The position numbers and the translations under genes are program-made. Shown here piece by piece: positions 1-7,616 of a stretch of 12,083 nucleotides of DNA. This DNA is from an uncultured Eubacteriales bacterium (GTDB lineage: Bacteria > Bacillota > Clostridia > Lachnospirales > Lachnospiraceae): NCBI GenBank assembly GCA_900544525.1, contig UQVN01000082.1, forward strand, positions 1 to 12,083, given 5' to 3'. Within the stretch, counting starts at the first letter, position 1, and the number at the start of each line of letters is the position of its first letter. A model generated the notes under the pieces. That model worked only from the letters and a program-made list of their open reading frames with translations, ran no database searches and was not told where the DNA came from.

Positions 1-1
1 A

Positions 2-1057
2 AAGCGCTATTATGGTGGCTGTGAATATGTGGATATTGTAGAGGAATTAGCAATCAAACGTGCAAAGAAATTATTTGGTTGTGATTATGCCAACGTACAG
101 CCACACTCTGGAGCGCAGGCAAATATGGCCGTATTTTTTGCAGTATTAAATGTAGGGGATACTTATATGGGTATGAGCCTTGATCATGGCGGACATTTAA
201 CTCATGGAAGCCCAGTGAATATGTCAGGGAAAAATTATCACTGTGTTCCATATGGGGTAAATGAACAAGGAGTTATTGACTACGATGAAGTGGAAAGAAT
301 CGCATTAGAATGTAAACCAAAATTAATCGTATGTGGTGCTAGTGCGTATGCAAGGGAAATTGATTTTAAACGTTTTAAAGAGATTGCTGATAAAGTTGGA
401 GCAGTTTTAATGGCAGACATTGCTCATATCGCAGGGCTTGTAGCAACAGGACTTCACAATAATCCATTCCCATATGTGGATATTGTTACAACAACAACTC
501 ATAAAACGCTTCGTGGACCAAGAGGTGGTATGATTCTTTGTAATCAAGAAATTGCAGATAAATACAATTTCAATAAAGCAATCTTCCCAGGAATCCAAGG
601 CGGTCCATTAATGCATGTAATTGCAGCGAAGGCTGTTTGCTTTAAAGAAGCGTTACAACCAGAGTTTAAAGAGTATATGCAACAAGTGAAGAACAATGCA
701 CAGGCTCTTTGCAAAGCATTACAAAAGAGAGGATTTGATATTGTTTCCGGTGGAACAGATAATCATTTAATGCTCGTTGATTTTAAAAATCTGAATATGA
801 CAGGAAAAGAAGTGGAAAAACTTCTCGATGAAGTGCATATTACAGCGAATAAAAATACAGTGCCAAACGATCCACAGTCTCCATTTGTAACAAGTGGAAT
901 TCGTTTAGGAACACCAGCAGTAACATCAAGAGGATTAAAAGAAGAAGATATGGAACAGATTGCGGAAGCAATCAAAGCTGTTGTGCTTGAAAAAGATAAA
1001 GAAAAAGCACTTTCTATCGTAAAGGGCTTGACCGATCAATATCCAATTTACGAATAG
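2..1057 (+). CDS. glyA: Serine hydroxymethyltransferase, 5'-truncated by the window edge
   Basis: This PLP enzyme interconverts serine and glycine in the cytoplasm, passing the one-carbon unit to tetrahydrofolate. The reading frame is open from base 2 and begins with KRYYGGCEYVD, a block well inside the family's N-terminal region. About 60 residues are therefore missing to the left, and 351 of a usual ~410 are visible; the GTG at 29 is internal and not a start. The PLP-binding lysine lies in the TTTTHKTLRGPRGG block (lysine codon 503-505). The substrate-pocket block ANKNTVPND and the C-terminal TSGIRLGTPAVTSRG are intact. There is no frameshift. A strong terminator follows the stop at once, so glyA does not appear to be co-transcribed with the next gene. 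Identification is secure from sequence alone. Confidence 0.97.
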   Translation, partial: KRYYGGCEYVDIVEELAIKRAKKLFGCDYANVQPHSGAQANMAVFFAVLNVGDTYMGMSLDHGGHLTHGSPVNMSGKNYHCVPYGVNEQGVIDYDEVERIALECKPKLIVCGASAYAREIDFKRFKEIADKVGAVLMADIAHIAGLVATGLHNNPFPYVDIVTTTTHKTLRGPRGGMILCNQEIADKYNFNKAIFPGIQGGPLMHVIAAKAVCFKEALQPEFKEYMQQVKNNAQALCKALQKRGFDIVSGGTDNHLMLVDFKNLNMTGKEVEKLLDEVHITANKNTVPNDPQSPFVTSGIRLGTPAVTSRGLKEEDMEQIAEAIKAVVLEKDKEKALSIVKGLTDQYPIYE

Positions 1058-1066
1058 TGAATAAGG

Positions 1067-1110
1067 AAAAAGATGAGAAACGAACAAATGTTGTTTCTCA
1101 TCTTTTTTAT
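1067..1110 (+). terminator. Intrinsic terminator of glyA
   Basis: The arm at 1068-1081 (AAAAGATGAGAAAC) pairs perfectly with 1093-1106 around an 11-nt loop, and a T-run continues to 1108. It sits 10 nt after the glyA stop. Confidence 0.88.
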
Positions 1111-1199
1111 TGTTCCAGTATAGATTTTTTTGTCGATTTCTGCTAGAGTTATGGTGAGATATGAGAAAGTTTTAAGAGAAAAAAGGTAGGAGATAAACA

Positions 1200-3722
1200 A
1201 TGAAAAAGTATTTGCGTTTTTTGACCCTATTTTTGTTATGTTTCGCCATGACGATGGGGCAGTATGTAACAGCAAAAGCGGCAGGTCTTTCTATTACCTA
1301 TAACGGACAGACCTATGACTACACGAATAAACAATTAAGTGTTATTTGTGGTGGAAAGAAAGTAGACTTAAAAAAAACACCAGGGATTTTAGAAGATGGG
1401 TATGGCTTATTGCCATATGATGTATTTCAGAATAGTTCCTTAGGAGTGACCGTAACGTATGCTTCTAAGAAAAAGACGATTACTTATCAATATGCGAAGA
1501 AAAAAGTTGTTTTGACATTAAATAGTAATGTCATGAAAGTAAATGGAAAATCACAAAAATTGCCGATTGTGCCTAAGCTAGTGCGATATAATGCGGTAAA
1601 GGTAACAAAACCTCTTGTTCCAAGCAGAAATGTAGCAGAAGCACTTGGTCTTGACTATTCTTATGATAGTAAAACAGCAACGATTTCCATGAAGCAAAAA
1701 AAAGGAATGAATGTAACAGCACCAGAGGACACAAAATCAGGTTTATCAATTACATATAATGGAAAAACTTATGATTATACTGGAAAACAATTAAGTGTCA
1801 TTTGTGGTGGAGAAAGCGTAGATCTAAAGAAAAATCCAGGAATTTTAGAAGATGGATATGCACTTTTACCATATACTGTATTTCAACAAGAAGGGTTAGA
1901 TGTAAAAGCAACGTATCAACCGAAGAAGAAAACCCTTACCTTTCAATATGGAAAGCAAAAAGTGGTTGTAACATTAAATAGCAATACGATGAAGGTGAAT
2001 AGTAGTACTAAAACTTTACCAGTGACTCCAAAATTAGTGAAGTATAATGATACAGGAGTAACAAAGCCTCTTGTTCCAAGTAGAAGTGTTGCAGAAGCGT
2101 TAGGGCTTGATTATTACTATGATAGCAAAACGGCTACGATTTCCATTGGACAAAAATCTAGTAATCAATCAGGAGCAGAAAATAATTCCAGTGATAAAAA
2201 CGATCAAAGCTCTGAAACAACTGGAAGAAAAGTGAAATATGATGGAAAAGTAGTAACCATTACAAAACGTGATGTAACAATTAAAACAGAAGGTGTGACA
2301 GTAAAAACAGCCATGCCAGGTATTATTCTTAATAATACTTCCATGCTTCCCGCTTATAATACGTTTAATAAAAATAAATATTTAGGTAGTACCTATAAAT
2401 ATGATGCAAAAAAACAGCAAGTGACTATTACGGGAAATGGCAATAAAATTGTATTGACATTTGGAAAGAAAACAGCGCTTTTAAATGGAAAAAGTATTTC
2501 ATTAGCCGAGCCAGCTTGGTTAATGACGAATTTAGAAAATAATAAAAATTATTGTATGATTCCTGGACAATCCGTAGCGGAAGCCCTTGGATATGTTTAT
2601 ATTTGGGATAATTCAAATGTTGTTTCTATGATAAATAAATCCGATAATTCAAAAGAACCAACAGAGGATGAGACGACAGAAGAACCAACAACCGAAGAAC
2701 CAACAACCGAAGAACCAACAACCGAAGAACCAACAACCGAAGAGCCAACAACGGAACAACCGAGTACAGGAGATCAAAATTCCAGTAAGCCGAGTGATTT
2801 AAAGGAATTTGATATTTCAATCCCAAGGCCATCAAGTAAGGTGAAATGGAGCGATTGTGAAGTGGAAGATGATTATCACAATCGAAGATTTATTATCACT
2901 CTACCAGCAAATTATAGTAGTTTTTATAATAAAAACAAAATTTCTTATAACACAAATGGTTTAGTACAAAGCGTTGTAGTGAGCGCAGACAGTAAACAAA
3001 ATACACAGATTATTATTACGACAAAGATTATTCAAGCACTTGCCTATAAGGAAACTACAGATAGTTGGATGTTAGGGATAAAAGATCCGACGGATCTTTA
3101 TGACAAAGTCATTGTACTTGATGCAGGACATGGCGGAAGTGATACGGGAAGCATCTCTTCTAAATATGGTGTTGTAGAAAAAAACGTTGCCTTGAATATT
3201 ATTAAAAAGACGCAAAAATACTTTGCAAATGATTCGGATTTAAAAGTGTATTATACAAGGTTAGAAGATTCACAAAATGGAATCACATACGGTGATGGGG
3301 TTAGTACCACAACGGTATCCGTAATCAATCGTGCCCAGTTTGCAAATGATATTGCGGCAGATTTATTTATTTCTGTTCATTGTAATTCCGTTGATTATGA
3401 ATCAGCAAGAGGAACAGAAGTTTTATATTCTAGTAAAAATACAGCTGTGACAGAAAGTGGATTGACCTCAAAGAAATTTGCTGACATTGCATTTCCGTAT
3501 TTATTAAATGCGGTAGGAAGTACAAAGCGTTCTGTAAAAGATTCTCCAAACTTGATCGTCTGCAAAAGCACAAAGATGCCAGCTATTTTATTAGAAACTG
3601 CGTTCTTATCCAATAAACAAGATGCAGACATTTTAAAAGATGAAAAGAAATTAGACGATATTGCTAAATCTATTTATGATATGGTTCATGCAACCTTTGA
3701 TCAGTATCCAGCAGAGCGATAA
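1200..3722 (+). CDS. Secreted N-acetylmuramoyl-L-alanine amidase with three stalk domains
   Basis: This is a predicted exported zinc hydrolase that cuts the bond between N-acetylmuramic acid and L-alanine in peptidoglycan. The start ATG has AGGAG 7 nt upstream (1188-1192). Residues 1-27 form a signal peptide ending in an AKA-A type site. Residues 30-167 and 182-319 are two closely similar copies, with a third diverged one at about 344-480. Their PLVPSR.VAEALGLDY..DSKTATIS pattern fits the copper amine oxidase N-terminal-like stalk domain (PF07833 type). A TTEEP linker spans 492-521. A poorly recognised beta-rich segment at about 530-625 may be AMIN-like. The Amidase_3 domain runs from about 636 to the end, with probable zinc ligands H644 (DAGHGG), E660 and H727 (SVHCN) and catalytic E799 (LLETAFLSN). 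There is no LPXTG motif or lipobox, so wall retention would depend on the stalk repeats. The enzyme class is firm; its biological role (growth, separation, lysis or sporulation) is unknown. Confidence 0.92.
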   Translation: MKKYLRFLTLFLLCFAMTMGQYVTAKAAGLSITYNGQTYDYTNKQLSVICGGKKVDLKKTPGILEDGYGLLPYDVFQNSSLGVTVTYASKKKTITYQYAKKKVVLTLNSNVMKVNGKSQKLPIVPKLVRYNAVKVTKPLVPSRNVAEALGLDYSYDSKTATISMKQKKGMNVTAPEDTKSGLSITYNGKTYDYTGKQLSVICGGESVDLKKNPGILEDGYALLPYTVFQQEGLDVKATYQPKKKTLTFQYGKQKVVVTLNSNTMKVNSSTKTLPVTPKLVKYNDTGVTKPLVPSRSVAEALGLDYYYDSKTATISIGQKSSNQSGAENNSSDKNDQSSETTGRKVKYDGKVVTITKRDVTIKTEGVTVKTAMPGIILNNTSMLPAYNTFNKNKYLGSTYKYDAKKQQVTITGNGNKIVLTFGKKTALLNGKSISLAEPAWLMTNLENNKNYCMIPGQSVAEALGYVYIWDNSNVVSMINKSDNSKEPTEDETTEEPTTEEPTTEEPTTEEPTTEEPTTEQPSTGDQNSSKPSDLKEFDISIPRPSSKVKWSDCEVEDDYHNRRFIITLPANYSSFYNKNKISYNTNGLVQSVVVSADSKQNTQIIITTKIIQALAYKETTDSWMLGIKDPTDLYDKVIVLDAGHGGSDTGSISSKYGVVEKNVALNIIKKTQKYFANDSDLKVYYTRLEDSQNGITYGDGVSTTTVSVINRAQFANDIAADLFISVHCNSVDYESARGTEVLYSSKNTAVTESGLTSKKFADIAFPYLLNAVGSTKRSVKDSPNLIVCKSTKMPAILLETAFLSNKQDADILKDEKKLDDIAKSIYDMVHATFDQYPAER
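1287..2156 (+). repeat. Two in-frame copies of a stalk domain, 456-bp period
   Basis: Residues 30-167 and 182-319 of the amidase align without gaps at a constant offset of 152 residues (456 bp). By eye about three quarters of positions are identical, including LSVICGG, PGILEDGY, TKPLVPSR and VAEALGLDY. This points to an internal duplication more recent than the split from the third, weakly similar copy at about 344-480. Confidence 0.85.
2673..2762 (+). repeat. 15-bp tandem repeat, six units, encoding the TTEEP linker
   Basis: Six consecutive 15-bp units encode TTEEP five times and TTEQP once. Units 2 to 4 (2688-2732) are identical at the DNA level; unit 5 differs by one base and units 1 and 6 by a few. 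The peptide is acidic, Thr/Pro-rich and presumably extended, joining the stalk domains to the catalytic half. Gain or loss of a unit would keep the reading frame. Confidence 0.95.
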
Positions 3723-3760
3723 AAAGGATTTTAAAAATAACATTCTGATAGTCCTTTTCA
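3721..3760 (+). terminator. Possible weak terminator after the amidase gene
   Basis: AAAAGGA at 3722-3728 can pair with TCCTTTT at 3752-3758 across a 23-nt AT-rich loop. The stem is short and no clear T-run follows, so this is only a candidate. The stop codon overlaps the left arm. Confidence 0.3.
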
Positions 3761-3783
3761 ATTCTGATAATGTATGTTATAGT
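3755..3783 (+). promoter_or_regulatory. Candidate sigma-A-type promoter for the DegV gene
   Basis: TTTTCA (3755-3760), a 17-nt spacer, and TATAGT (3778-3783) preceded by TG in the extended -10 position. A second extended -10-like site, TGTTATATT, lies at 3802-3810 with no good -35. The -35 match is poor, so the call rests mainly on the -10 element and on the position 51 nt before the start codon. Confidence 0.4.
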
Positions 3784-3833
3784 ATATGGTAATGAAAACT
3801 ATGTTATATTATAGTCCATACTAGGAGGCAACT

Positions 3834-4667
3834 ATGAGTTATAAAATTGTTGGTGACAGCTGCTGCGATTACACAACACTCGAGAATAAAAAAGATACTT
3901 TTATCCAAATTCCATTGACATTAGATGTAGATGGATTTCAGATTCGAGATGATGATACATTTGAGCAAATAGAGTTTTTAAAAAGAGTTGAGGTGAGCAA
4001 AGAATGTCCACGTTCTGCTTGTCCAGCTCCGGAAGAATATATGAAGGCATATGAACAAGCGGATGATATTTATGTGGTAACGCTATCATCAGAGTTAAGC
4101 GGTTCTTATAATAGCGCTGTTTTAGCCAAAAATTTATATGAAGAAGAGCATGGTACAAAAAATATCCATGTATTTAATTCAAAATCCGCATCTTCTGGAC
4201 AGCTTTTAATCTGTCGTTTTATTGAGGCCTTAGCGGAAGCAGGAAATCCATTTGAAGAAGTGGTAGAGCGAGTGGAGAAGTATATCGAAGGACTTCATAC
4301 TTACTTTGTGTTAGAAACATTAGATTTTTTAAGAAAAAATGGTCGTCTTTCAAGAGTACAGGCTATTTTAGCAGGTGCTTTGAACATAAAACCAGTGATG
4401 GGATCGGAAAATGGAACAATTATTAAGCTAACTCAAGTGCGCGGCATGAAAAAAGCCATTAGCAGTATGATCGATTATGCGATTGCAGGTTGTGAGAACA
4501 AAGAAGAAAAAGATTTAGTCATTGCTCATTGTAATTGTTATGAAAGAGCGGAAAAAGCAAAAGAAGAAATAGAGAAAAAAGCACAGTTTAAAAGCATTAC
4601 TATTGTTGATACAAGAGGTGTTAGCAGTTTATATGCAGGTGATGGAGGAATTATTATTGCCTGTTAA
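3834..4667 (+). CDS. DegV family protein (fatty-acid-binding)
   Basis: DegV-family proteins bind a fatty acid between two domains. In Firmicutes, homologous FakB proteins present exogenous fatty acids to the kinase FakA, but many paralogues have no assigned role. The 277 aa are close to the usual ~280. Family blocks are visible in order: an N-terminal DSCCDYT loop (about residues 8-14), RSACPAPEEY where most members have TSQPSP, SSELSGSYNSA (about 85-95), then DFLRKNGRLSR and ILAGALNIKPVM (about 164-188). AGGAGG at 3823-3828 lies 5 nt before the ATG. No FakA-like kinase is nearby and a terminator follows, so the gene is probably monocistronic. The family is sure; ligand and partner are not. 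Confidence 0.92.
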   Translation: MSYKIVGDSCCDYTTLENKKDTFIQIPLTLDVDGFQIRDDDTFEQIEFLKRVEVSKECPRSACPAPEEYMKAYEQADDIYVVTLSSELSGSYNSAVLAKNLYEEEHGTKNIHVFNSKSASSGQLLICRFIEALAEAGNPFEEVVERVEKYIEGLHTYFVLETLDFLRKNGRLSRVQAILAGALNIKPVMGSENGTIIKLTQVRGMKKAISSMIDYAIAGCENKEEKDLVIAHCNCYERAEKAKEEIEKKAQFKSITIVDTRGVSSLYAGDGGIIIAC

Positions 4668-4685
4668 TGTTTGCTTTTTAGAAAG

Positions 4686-4730
4686 AGAAAGGGTACTTCA
4701 TGAAGAAAATGAAGTATCCTTTTCCTTTAT
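4686..4730 (+). terminator. Intrinsic terminator of the DegV gene
   Basis: The stem at 4688-4701 pairs with 4709-4722 (GGGTACTTCAT against ATGAAGTATCC, with one G-T pair) around a 7-nt loop. It ends in a T-rich stretch, TTTTCCTTT. Confidence 0.85.
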
Positions 4731-4777
4731 ATGAAGGTATTGGATAAGAACCAAACTGGGAAGGTAGTATGCAAAGA

Positions 4778-4807
4778 AGGAGGACAATGAGAGCAATATG
4801 GAGATAA
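4778..4807 (+). promoter_or_regulatory. Awkward Shine-Dalgarno and seven-codon mini-ORF at the aldehyde dehydrogenase start
   Basis: AGGAGG at 4778-4783 is the only good ribosome binding site here. It is 14 nt from the ATG at 4798, which is long. A closer ATG at 4787 is only 3 nt away and opens a different frame encoding MRAIWR, ending in TAA at 4805-4807 and so overlapping the dehydrogenase start. In the dehydrogenase frame there is no start codon between the in-frame TAG at 4765 and 4798, so 4798 is the only sensible start. Whether the mini-ORF is translated cannot be told. Confidence 0.45.
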
Positions 4808-6159
4808 TAAAAAGACAAAGAAAATTTTATAAAACCAATAAAACAAAAGCGTTAAATTTTCGATTACAAGCACTGGAGCGGTTAGAAAAGGCAGTAAGAA
4901 AGTATGAAGGGGAATTGGAAGTTGCTCTTTATCAAGATTTAAAAAAGTCAAAAACAGAGAGCTTTATGACGGAGATTTCCCTTGTGTTATCAGAAATTCG
5001 TTATGTGAAAAGACATTTAGAAAAGTGGGATAAAGACGTATGGGTGCCACCATCTCTTATGCAATTTCCATCAAAAGGAAGAGTTGAGAGAGAACCTTAT
5101 GGATGTGTGCTTATTATTGCTCCATGGAATTATCCAGTCTTGTTGACATTACAGCCGCTAATTGGTGCGATTGCTGGAGGGAATTGTGCCATTTTAAAGC
5201 CTTCGGAATACGCACCTCATACATCAAAGGTGTTAAAAAAATTGATAGAAAGCGTGTTTTTGGAACATTATATTTGTGTGATCGAAGGGGATGTGAAAGT
5301 AAGCCAGCAGTTGTTAAAACAACGCTTTGATTTTATCTTTTATACAGGTGGAGAGAGAGTTGGTAAAATTGTATTAAAAGAATCTGCAGAACATTTAACT
5401 CCAACAATTTTGGAGTTGGGTGGAAAGAGTCCTTGTATTGTAACAAAAACTGCTAACATATCTTTAACAGCCAAGCGAATTGTATTTGGAAAATTTTTAA
5501 ATAGTGGACAAACTTGTGTGGCACCTGACTATGTCCTTGTAGAAGAAGAGGTAAAGGAGGAGTTGGTTGGTAAAATAAAGCAATATATAAAGAAATTTTA
5601 TGGAAACGATCCGTTACAGTCAAAGACGTATTCTGCTATCATTAATGTAGGACACTATAATCGTTTGTTAGCCTTATTAAAAGATGCCAATAAAAACCCA
5701 GTATGTAATGAAGAAACATTACAAATTGCACCGACCATTATTGAAGATGCAACAGAAGAGATGGCGGTCATGAAAGAAGAGATCTTTGGCCCAATTCTTC
5801 CTATTTTATCGGTGAAATCTTTGGAAGAGGCAAAAGAGTTTGTAGAAAAAAGAGAAAAGCCATTGGCGCTTTATCTTTTTACAGGAGATCAAAAGGAAGG
5901 GCGAAAACAGATGAAACAACTTTCTTATGGAGGAGGTTGTATCAATGATACGATTCTGCATATTGCTGGGGAAAGATTGCCTTTTGGAGGGGTTGGAAAT
6001 AGTGGAATGGGAAATTATCATGGGAAATATAGTTATGAAGCCTTTACCCGTGAGAAAGGAATTTTAGAATCTAGTTCTTGGTTTGATGTTCCATTAAGAT
6101 ATCCACCTTATACCACAAGAAAAGGAAAAATAATAAAAAAATTCCTTGACAAGATCTGA
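4798..6159 (+). CDS. Aldehyde dehydrogenase, class 3-like
   Basis: This NAD(P)-dependent enzyme oxidises aldehydes to acids in the cytoplasm. The 453 aa match the shorter class 3 or bacterial AldX/YwdH-like group, and the N-terminus (RQRKFY.TNKTK...RLEALERLEKAV-like pattern) is typical of it. Visible key residues are APWNYP with N111 of the active site, the coenzyme-loop block FYTGGERVG, general base E206 in LELGGKSP, and catalytic nucleophile C240 in NSGQTCVAPDYV. KEEIFGPILP and LPFGGVGNSGMGNYHG follow in the C-terminal half. All catalytic residues are present. The physiological substrate cannot be read from sequence; fatty or aromatic aldehydes are usual for the class. The last codons overlap the -35 box of the next transcription unit. 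Confidence 0.93.
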   Translation: MEIIKRQRKFYKTNKTKALNFRLQALERLEKAVRKYEGELEVALYQDLKKSKTESFMTEISLVLSEIRYVKRHLEKWDKDVWVPPSLMQFPSKGRVEREPYGCVLIIAPWNYPVLLTLQPLIGAIAGGNCAILKPSEYAPHTSKVLKKLIESVFLEHYICVIEGDVKVSQQLLKQRFDFIFYTGGERVGKIVLKESAEHLTPTILELGGKSPCIVTKTANISLTAKRIVFGKFLNSGQTCVAPDYVLVEEEVKEELVGKIKQYIKKFYGNDPLQSKTYSAIINVGHYNRLLALLKDANKNPVCNEETLQIAPTIIEDATEEMAVMKEEIFGPILPILSVKSLEEAKEFVEKREKPLALYLFTGDQKEGRKQMKQLSYGGGCINDTILHIAGERLPFGGVGNSGMGNYHGKYSYEAFTREKGILESSSWFDVPLRYPPYTTRKGKIIKKFLDKI

Positions 6160-6174
6160 CTTTTAAAATAAAAT
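6146..6174 (+). promoter_or_regulatory. Promoter of the methionine T-box operon
   Basis: A perfect TTGACA (6146-6151), a 17-nt spacer and TAAAAT (6169-6174), one base from consensus, predict a transcript start near 6181-6182. That is where the T-box leader begins. The -35 box lies in the final codons of the aldehyde dehydrogenase gene. Confidence 0.85.
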
Positions 6175-6180
6175 AAATCA

Positions 6181-6498
6181 ATAGCTAGACATAGAAAAAG
6201 GCAATGAAAAGAAGAGTAGTAAACGGATACTTTCACAGAGAGTTCCTAAAAGGTGGAAGGGAACAAAGAGAAGTTTATGAAGATGGTCTTAGAGCCTCAT
6301 GTTTGAAAGGGTGAGTAGAACATGACGGGAGCGCCCGTTATAGCGATAGAGTATAATCGGAAACGTGTCTTTCATCGTTTTTGACGTACTTCATGAGGCT
6401 TTGATGTGTGAACATCAAGCGAAGTTAGGTGGTACCGCGAAGAAGTTTATGACCTTCGTCCTAATATTGACTTACAGTATTAGGACGGAGGTTTTTTT
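6181..6498 (+). promoter_or_regulatory. T-box riboswitch leader, predicted tRNA-Met specific
   Basis: This is a full transcription-attenuating T-box. Stem I closes with AGGC/GCCT and AAGA (6212-6215)/TCTT (6287-6290). The S-turn motif AGTA is at 6218-6221 and the apical GTTCC/GGAAC stem is at 6242-6264. The specifier loop holds ATG at 6283-6285 followed by a purine and then the lower stem, the expected spacing. The stem II region has hairpin ACGGG-AGCG-CCCGT (6325-6338). Stem III is TTGATGT/ACATCAA (6401-6418). The conserved AGGTGGTACCGCG is at 6427-6439. The antiterminator pairs TTAGG (6425-6429) with CCTAA (6460-6464) and GCGAAG (6437-6442) with CTTCGT (6454-6459), leaving the seven-nt TGGTACC bulge. 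The bulge TGGT would pair with ACCA, meaning discriminator A, as tRNA-Met has. A GAT read one base earlier is the main alternative specifier, but tRNA-Asp usually has discriminator G. Confidence 0.93.
6452..6498 (+). terminator. T-box attenuator terminator
   Basis: The arm at 6452-6466 pairs along all 15 positions with 6478-6492 (one G-T pair) around an 11-nt loop and runs into seven T's. Its left arm shares CTTCGTCCTAA with the antiterminator, so the two structures exclude each other. Confidence 0.93.
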
Positions 6499-6536
6499 AT
6501 ATGATTAGGAAATTTCATTTCCTATCATATAAAAAA
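6493..6536 (+). repeat. Long imperfect palindrome spanning the attenuator T-run
   Basis: Bases 6493-6513, starting inside the terminator T-run, pair with 6517-6536, ending in an A-run. The hairpin has 20 base pairs, one bulged T (6506) and a TTC loop. Only read-through transcripts contain it whole. It lies 48 nt before metN and leaves the metN ribosome binding site (6574-6579) free. Confidence 0.8.
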
Positions 6537-6584
6537 GCACTACGCGCAAATGATACATAGCTCGCGAAAGAAGAGGAGGAAACT

Positions 6585-7616
6585 ATGATTCAGTTACAAA
6601 ATGTAAGTAAGACATTTCATACAAAAGCAGGCGTTGTAACTGCGGTAAAAGATGTGAATCTAGAAATTAAAGATGGTGAAATCTTTGGAATCATCGGATT
6701 CTCAGGAGCAGGGAAGTCAACACTTGTTCGATGTATTAATTTATTAGAGCGTCCAACCGAAGGAAAAGTAATTGTAGATGGACAAAATCTAATGGAGTTA
6801 AAGGAAAAAGAGTTACGAGATGTGAGAAGAAAAATTGGAATGATTTTTCAGCATTTTAATTTAATGCGCTCTAGAACTGTATACCAAAATGTTGCATTTC
6901 CGCTAAAAAAGAGTGGATTGTCAAAAGAAGAAAAGGATAAAAAGATTTTATCGTTATTACAATTAGTTGATTTAGCAGATAAAAAAGATGCATATCCTTC
7001 CCAGTTATCTGGAGGGCAAAAACAAAGAGTAGCTATCGCAAGAGCATTAGCCAATGATCCTGATGTTCTTTTATGCGATGAGGCAACCAGTGCCTTAGAT
7101 CCACAGACAACTCAATCTATTTTAAAACTATTAAAAAAGGTAAATGAAGAATTAAATATCACGATTGTATTAATTACTCATGAAATGGCAGTTGTAAAAG
7201 ATATCTGTGATCGTGTGGCCATTATGGAACATGGAGTTGTTGTAGAAGCAGGAGATACAGTAGAAGTCTTTGCAAGACCAAAAGAGGAGATGACAAAGCA
7301 GTTTATCGATACCGCCAGCAATTTAGGAAAAGTACATGAATTAATCGAAGAGGGAAATGAACTTCTTCAGTTGACCCATGGAAGTAAAATGATTTTACTC
7401 ACTTATTCTGGGGAAAATGCAGGTCATGCGTTAATTTCTTATTTAGCAAAACAATACGATGTAGAGGCGAACATTCTTTATGGGAACATTGATTTCTTAA
7501 AAGGAAAACCTCTTGGAAAATTAGTTGTTGCACTAAATGGAGAAAAAGAAAATTTAGAAAACGCCATTGCTTATATTGATTCCATTGGCGTGGAAATGGA
7601 GGTAATCAAAGAATGA
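6585..7616 (+). CDS. metN: Methionine ABC importer, ATP-binding subunit MetN
   Basis: MetN is the cytoplasmic ATPase that powers methionine import through MetI, with MetQ as the binding lipoprotein. Walker A is GFSGAGKST (residues 38-46), the ABC signature LSGGQ (141-145), the Walker B end D165-E166 and the switch histidine H199 in ITHEM. The C-terminal part (about 265-340, MILLTYSG...LVVALNGE) is the NIL/ACT-like domain that in characterised MetN proteins binds methionine and inhibits transport. The length of 343 aa is normal. AGGAGG (6574-6579) is 5 nt before the ATG. The stop overlaps the metI start as ATGA. Expression should follow the T-box upstream, giving transcriptional control by tRNA charging on top of any trans-inhibition through NIL. 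Confidence 0.97.
   Translation: MIQLQNVSKTFHTKAGVVTAVKDVNLEIKDGEIFGIIGFSGAGKSTLVRCINLLERPTEGKVIVDGQNLMELKEKELRDVRRKIGMIFQHFNLMRSRTVYQNVAFPLKKSGLSKEEKDKKILSLLQLVDLADKKDAYPSQLSGGQKQRVAIARALANDPDVLLCDEATSALDPQTTQSILKLLKKVNEELNITIVLITHEMAVVKDICDRVAIMEHGVVVEAGDTVEVFARPKEEMTKQFIDTASNLGKVHELIEEGNELLQLTHGSKMILLTYSGENAGHALISYLAKQYDVEANILYGNIDFLKGKPLGKLVVALNGEKENLENAIAYIDSIGVEMEVIKE

Noticed and set aside
1110..1187. Promoter for the amidase gene
   Set aside because: Some TTG-containing and AT-rich hexamers exist, but none gives a -35/-10 pair at proper spacing that I could defend.
2660..2770. CRISPR-like array
   Set aside because: The repeats are contiguous 15-bp coding units without spacers.
2626..2835. 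69-aa minus-strand ORF with LLVLR repeats
   Set aside because: It is only the antisense reading of the 15-bp TTEEP repeat in the amidase gene.
5103..5330. 75-aa + strand ORF inside the aldehyde dehydrogenase gene
   Set aside because: It is an alternate frame of a gene whose catalytic motifs are all in the main frame; no ribosome binding site was seen.
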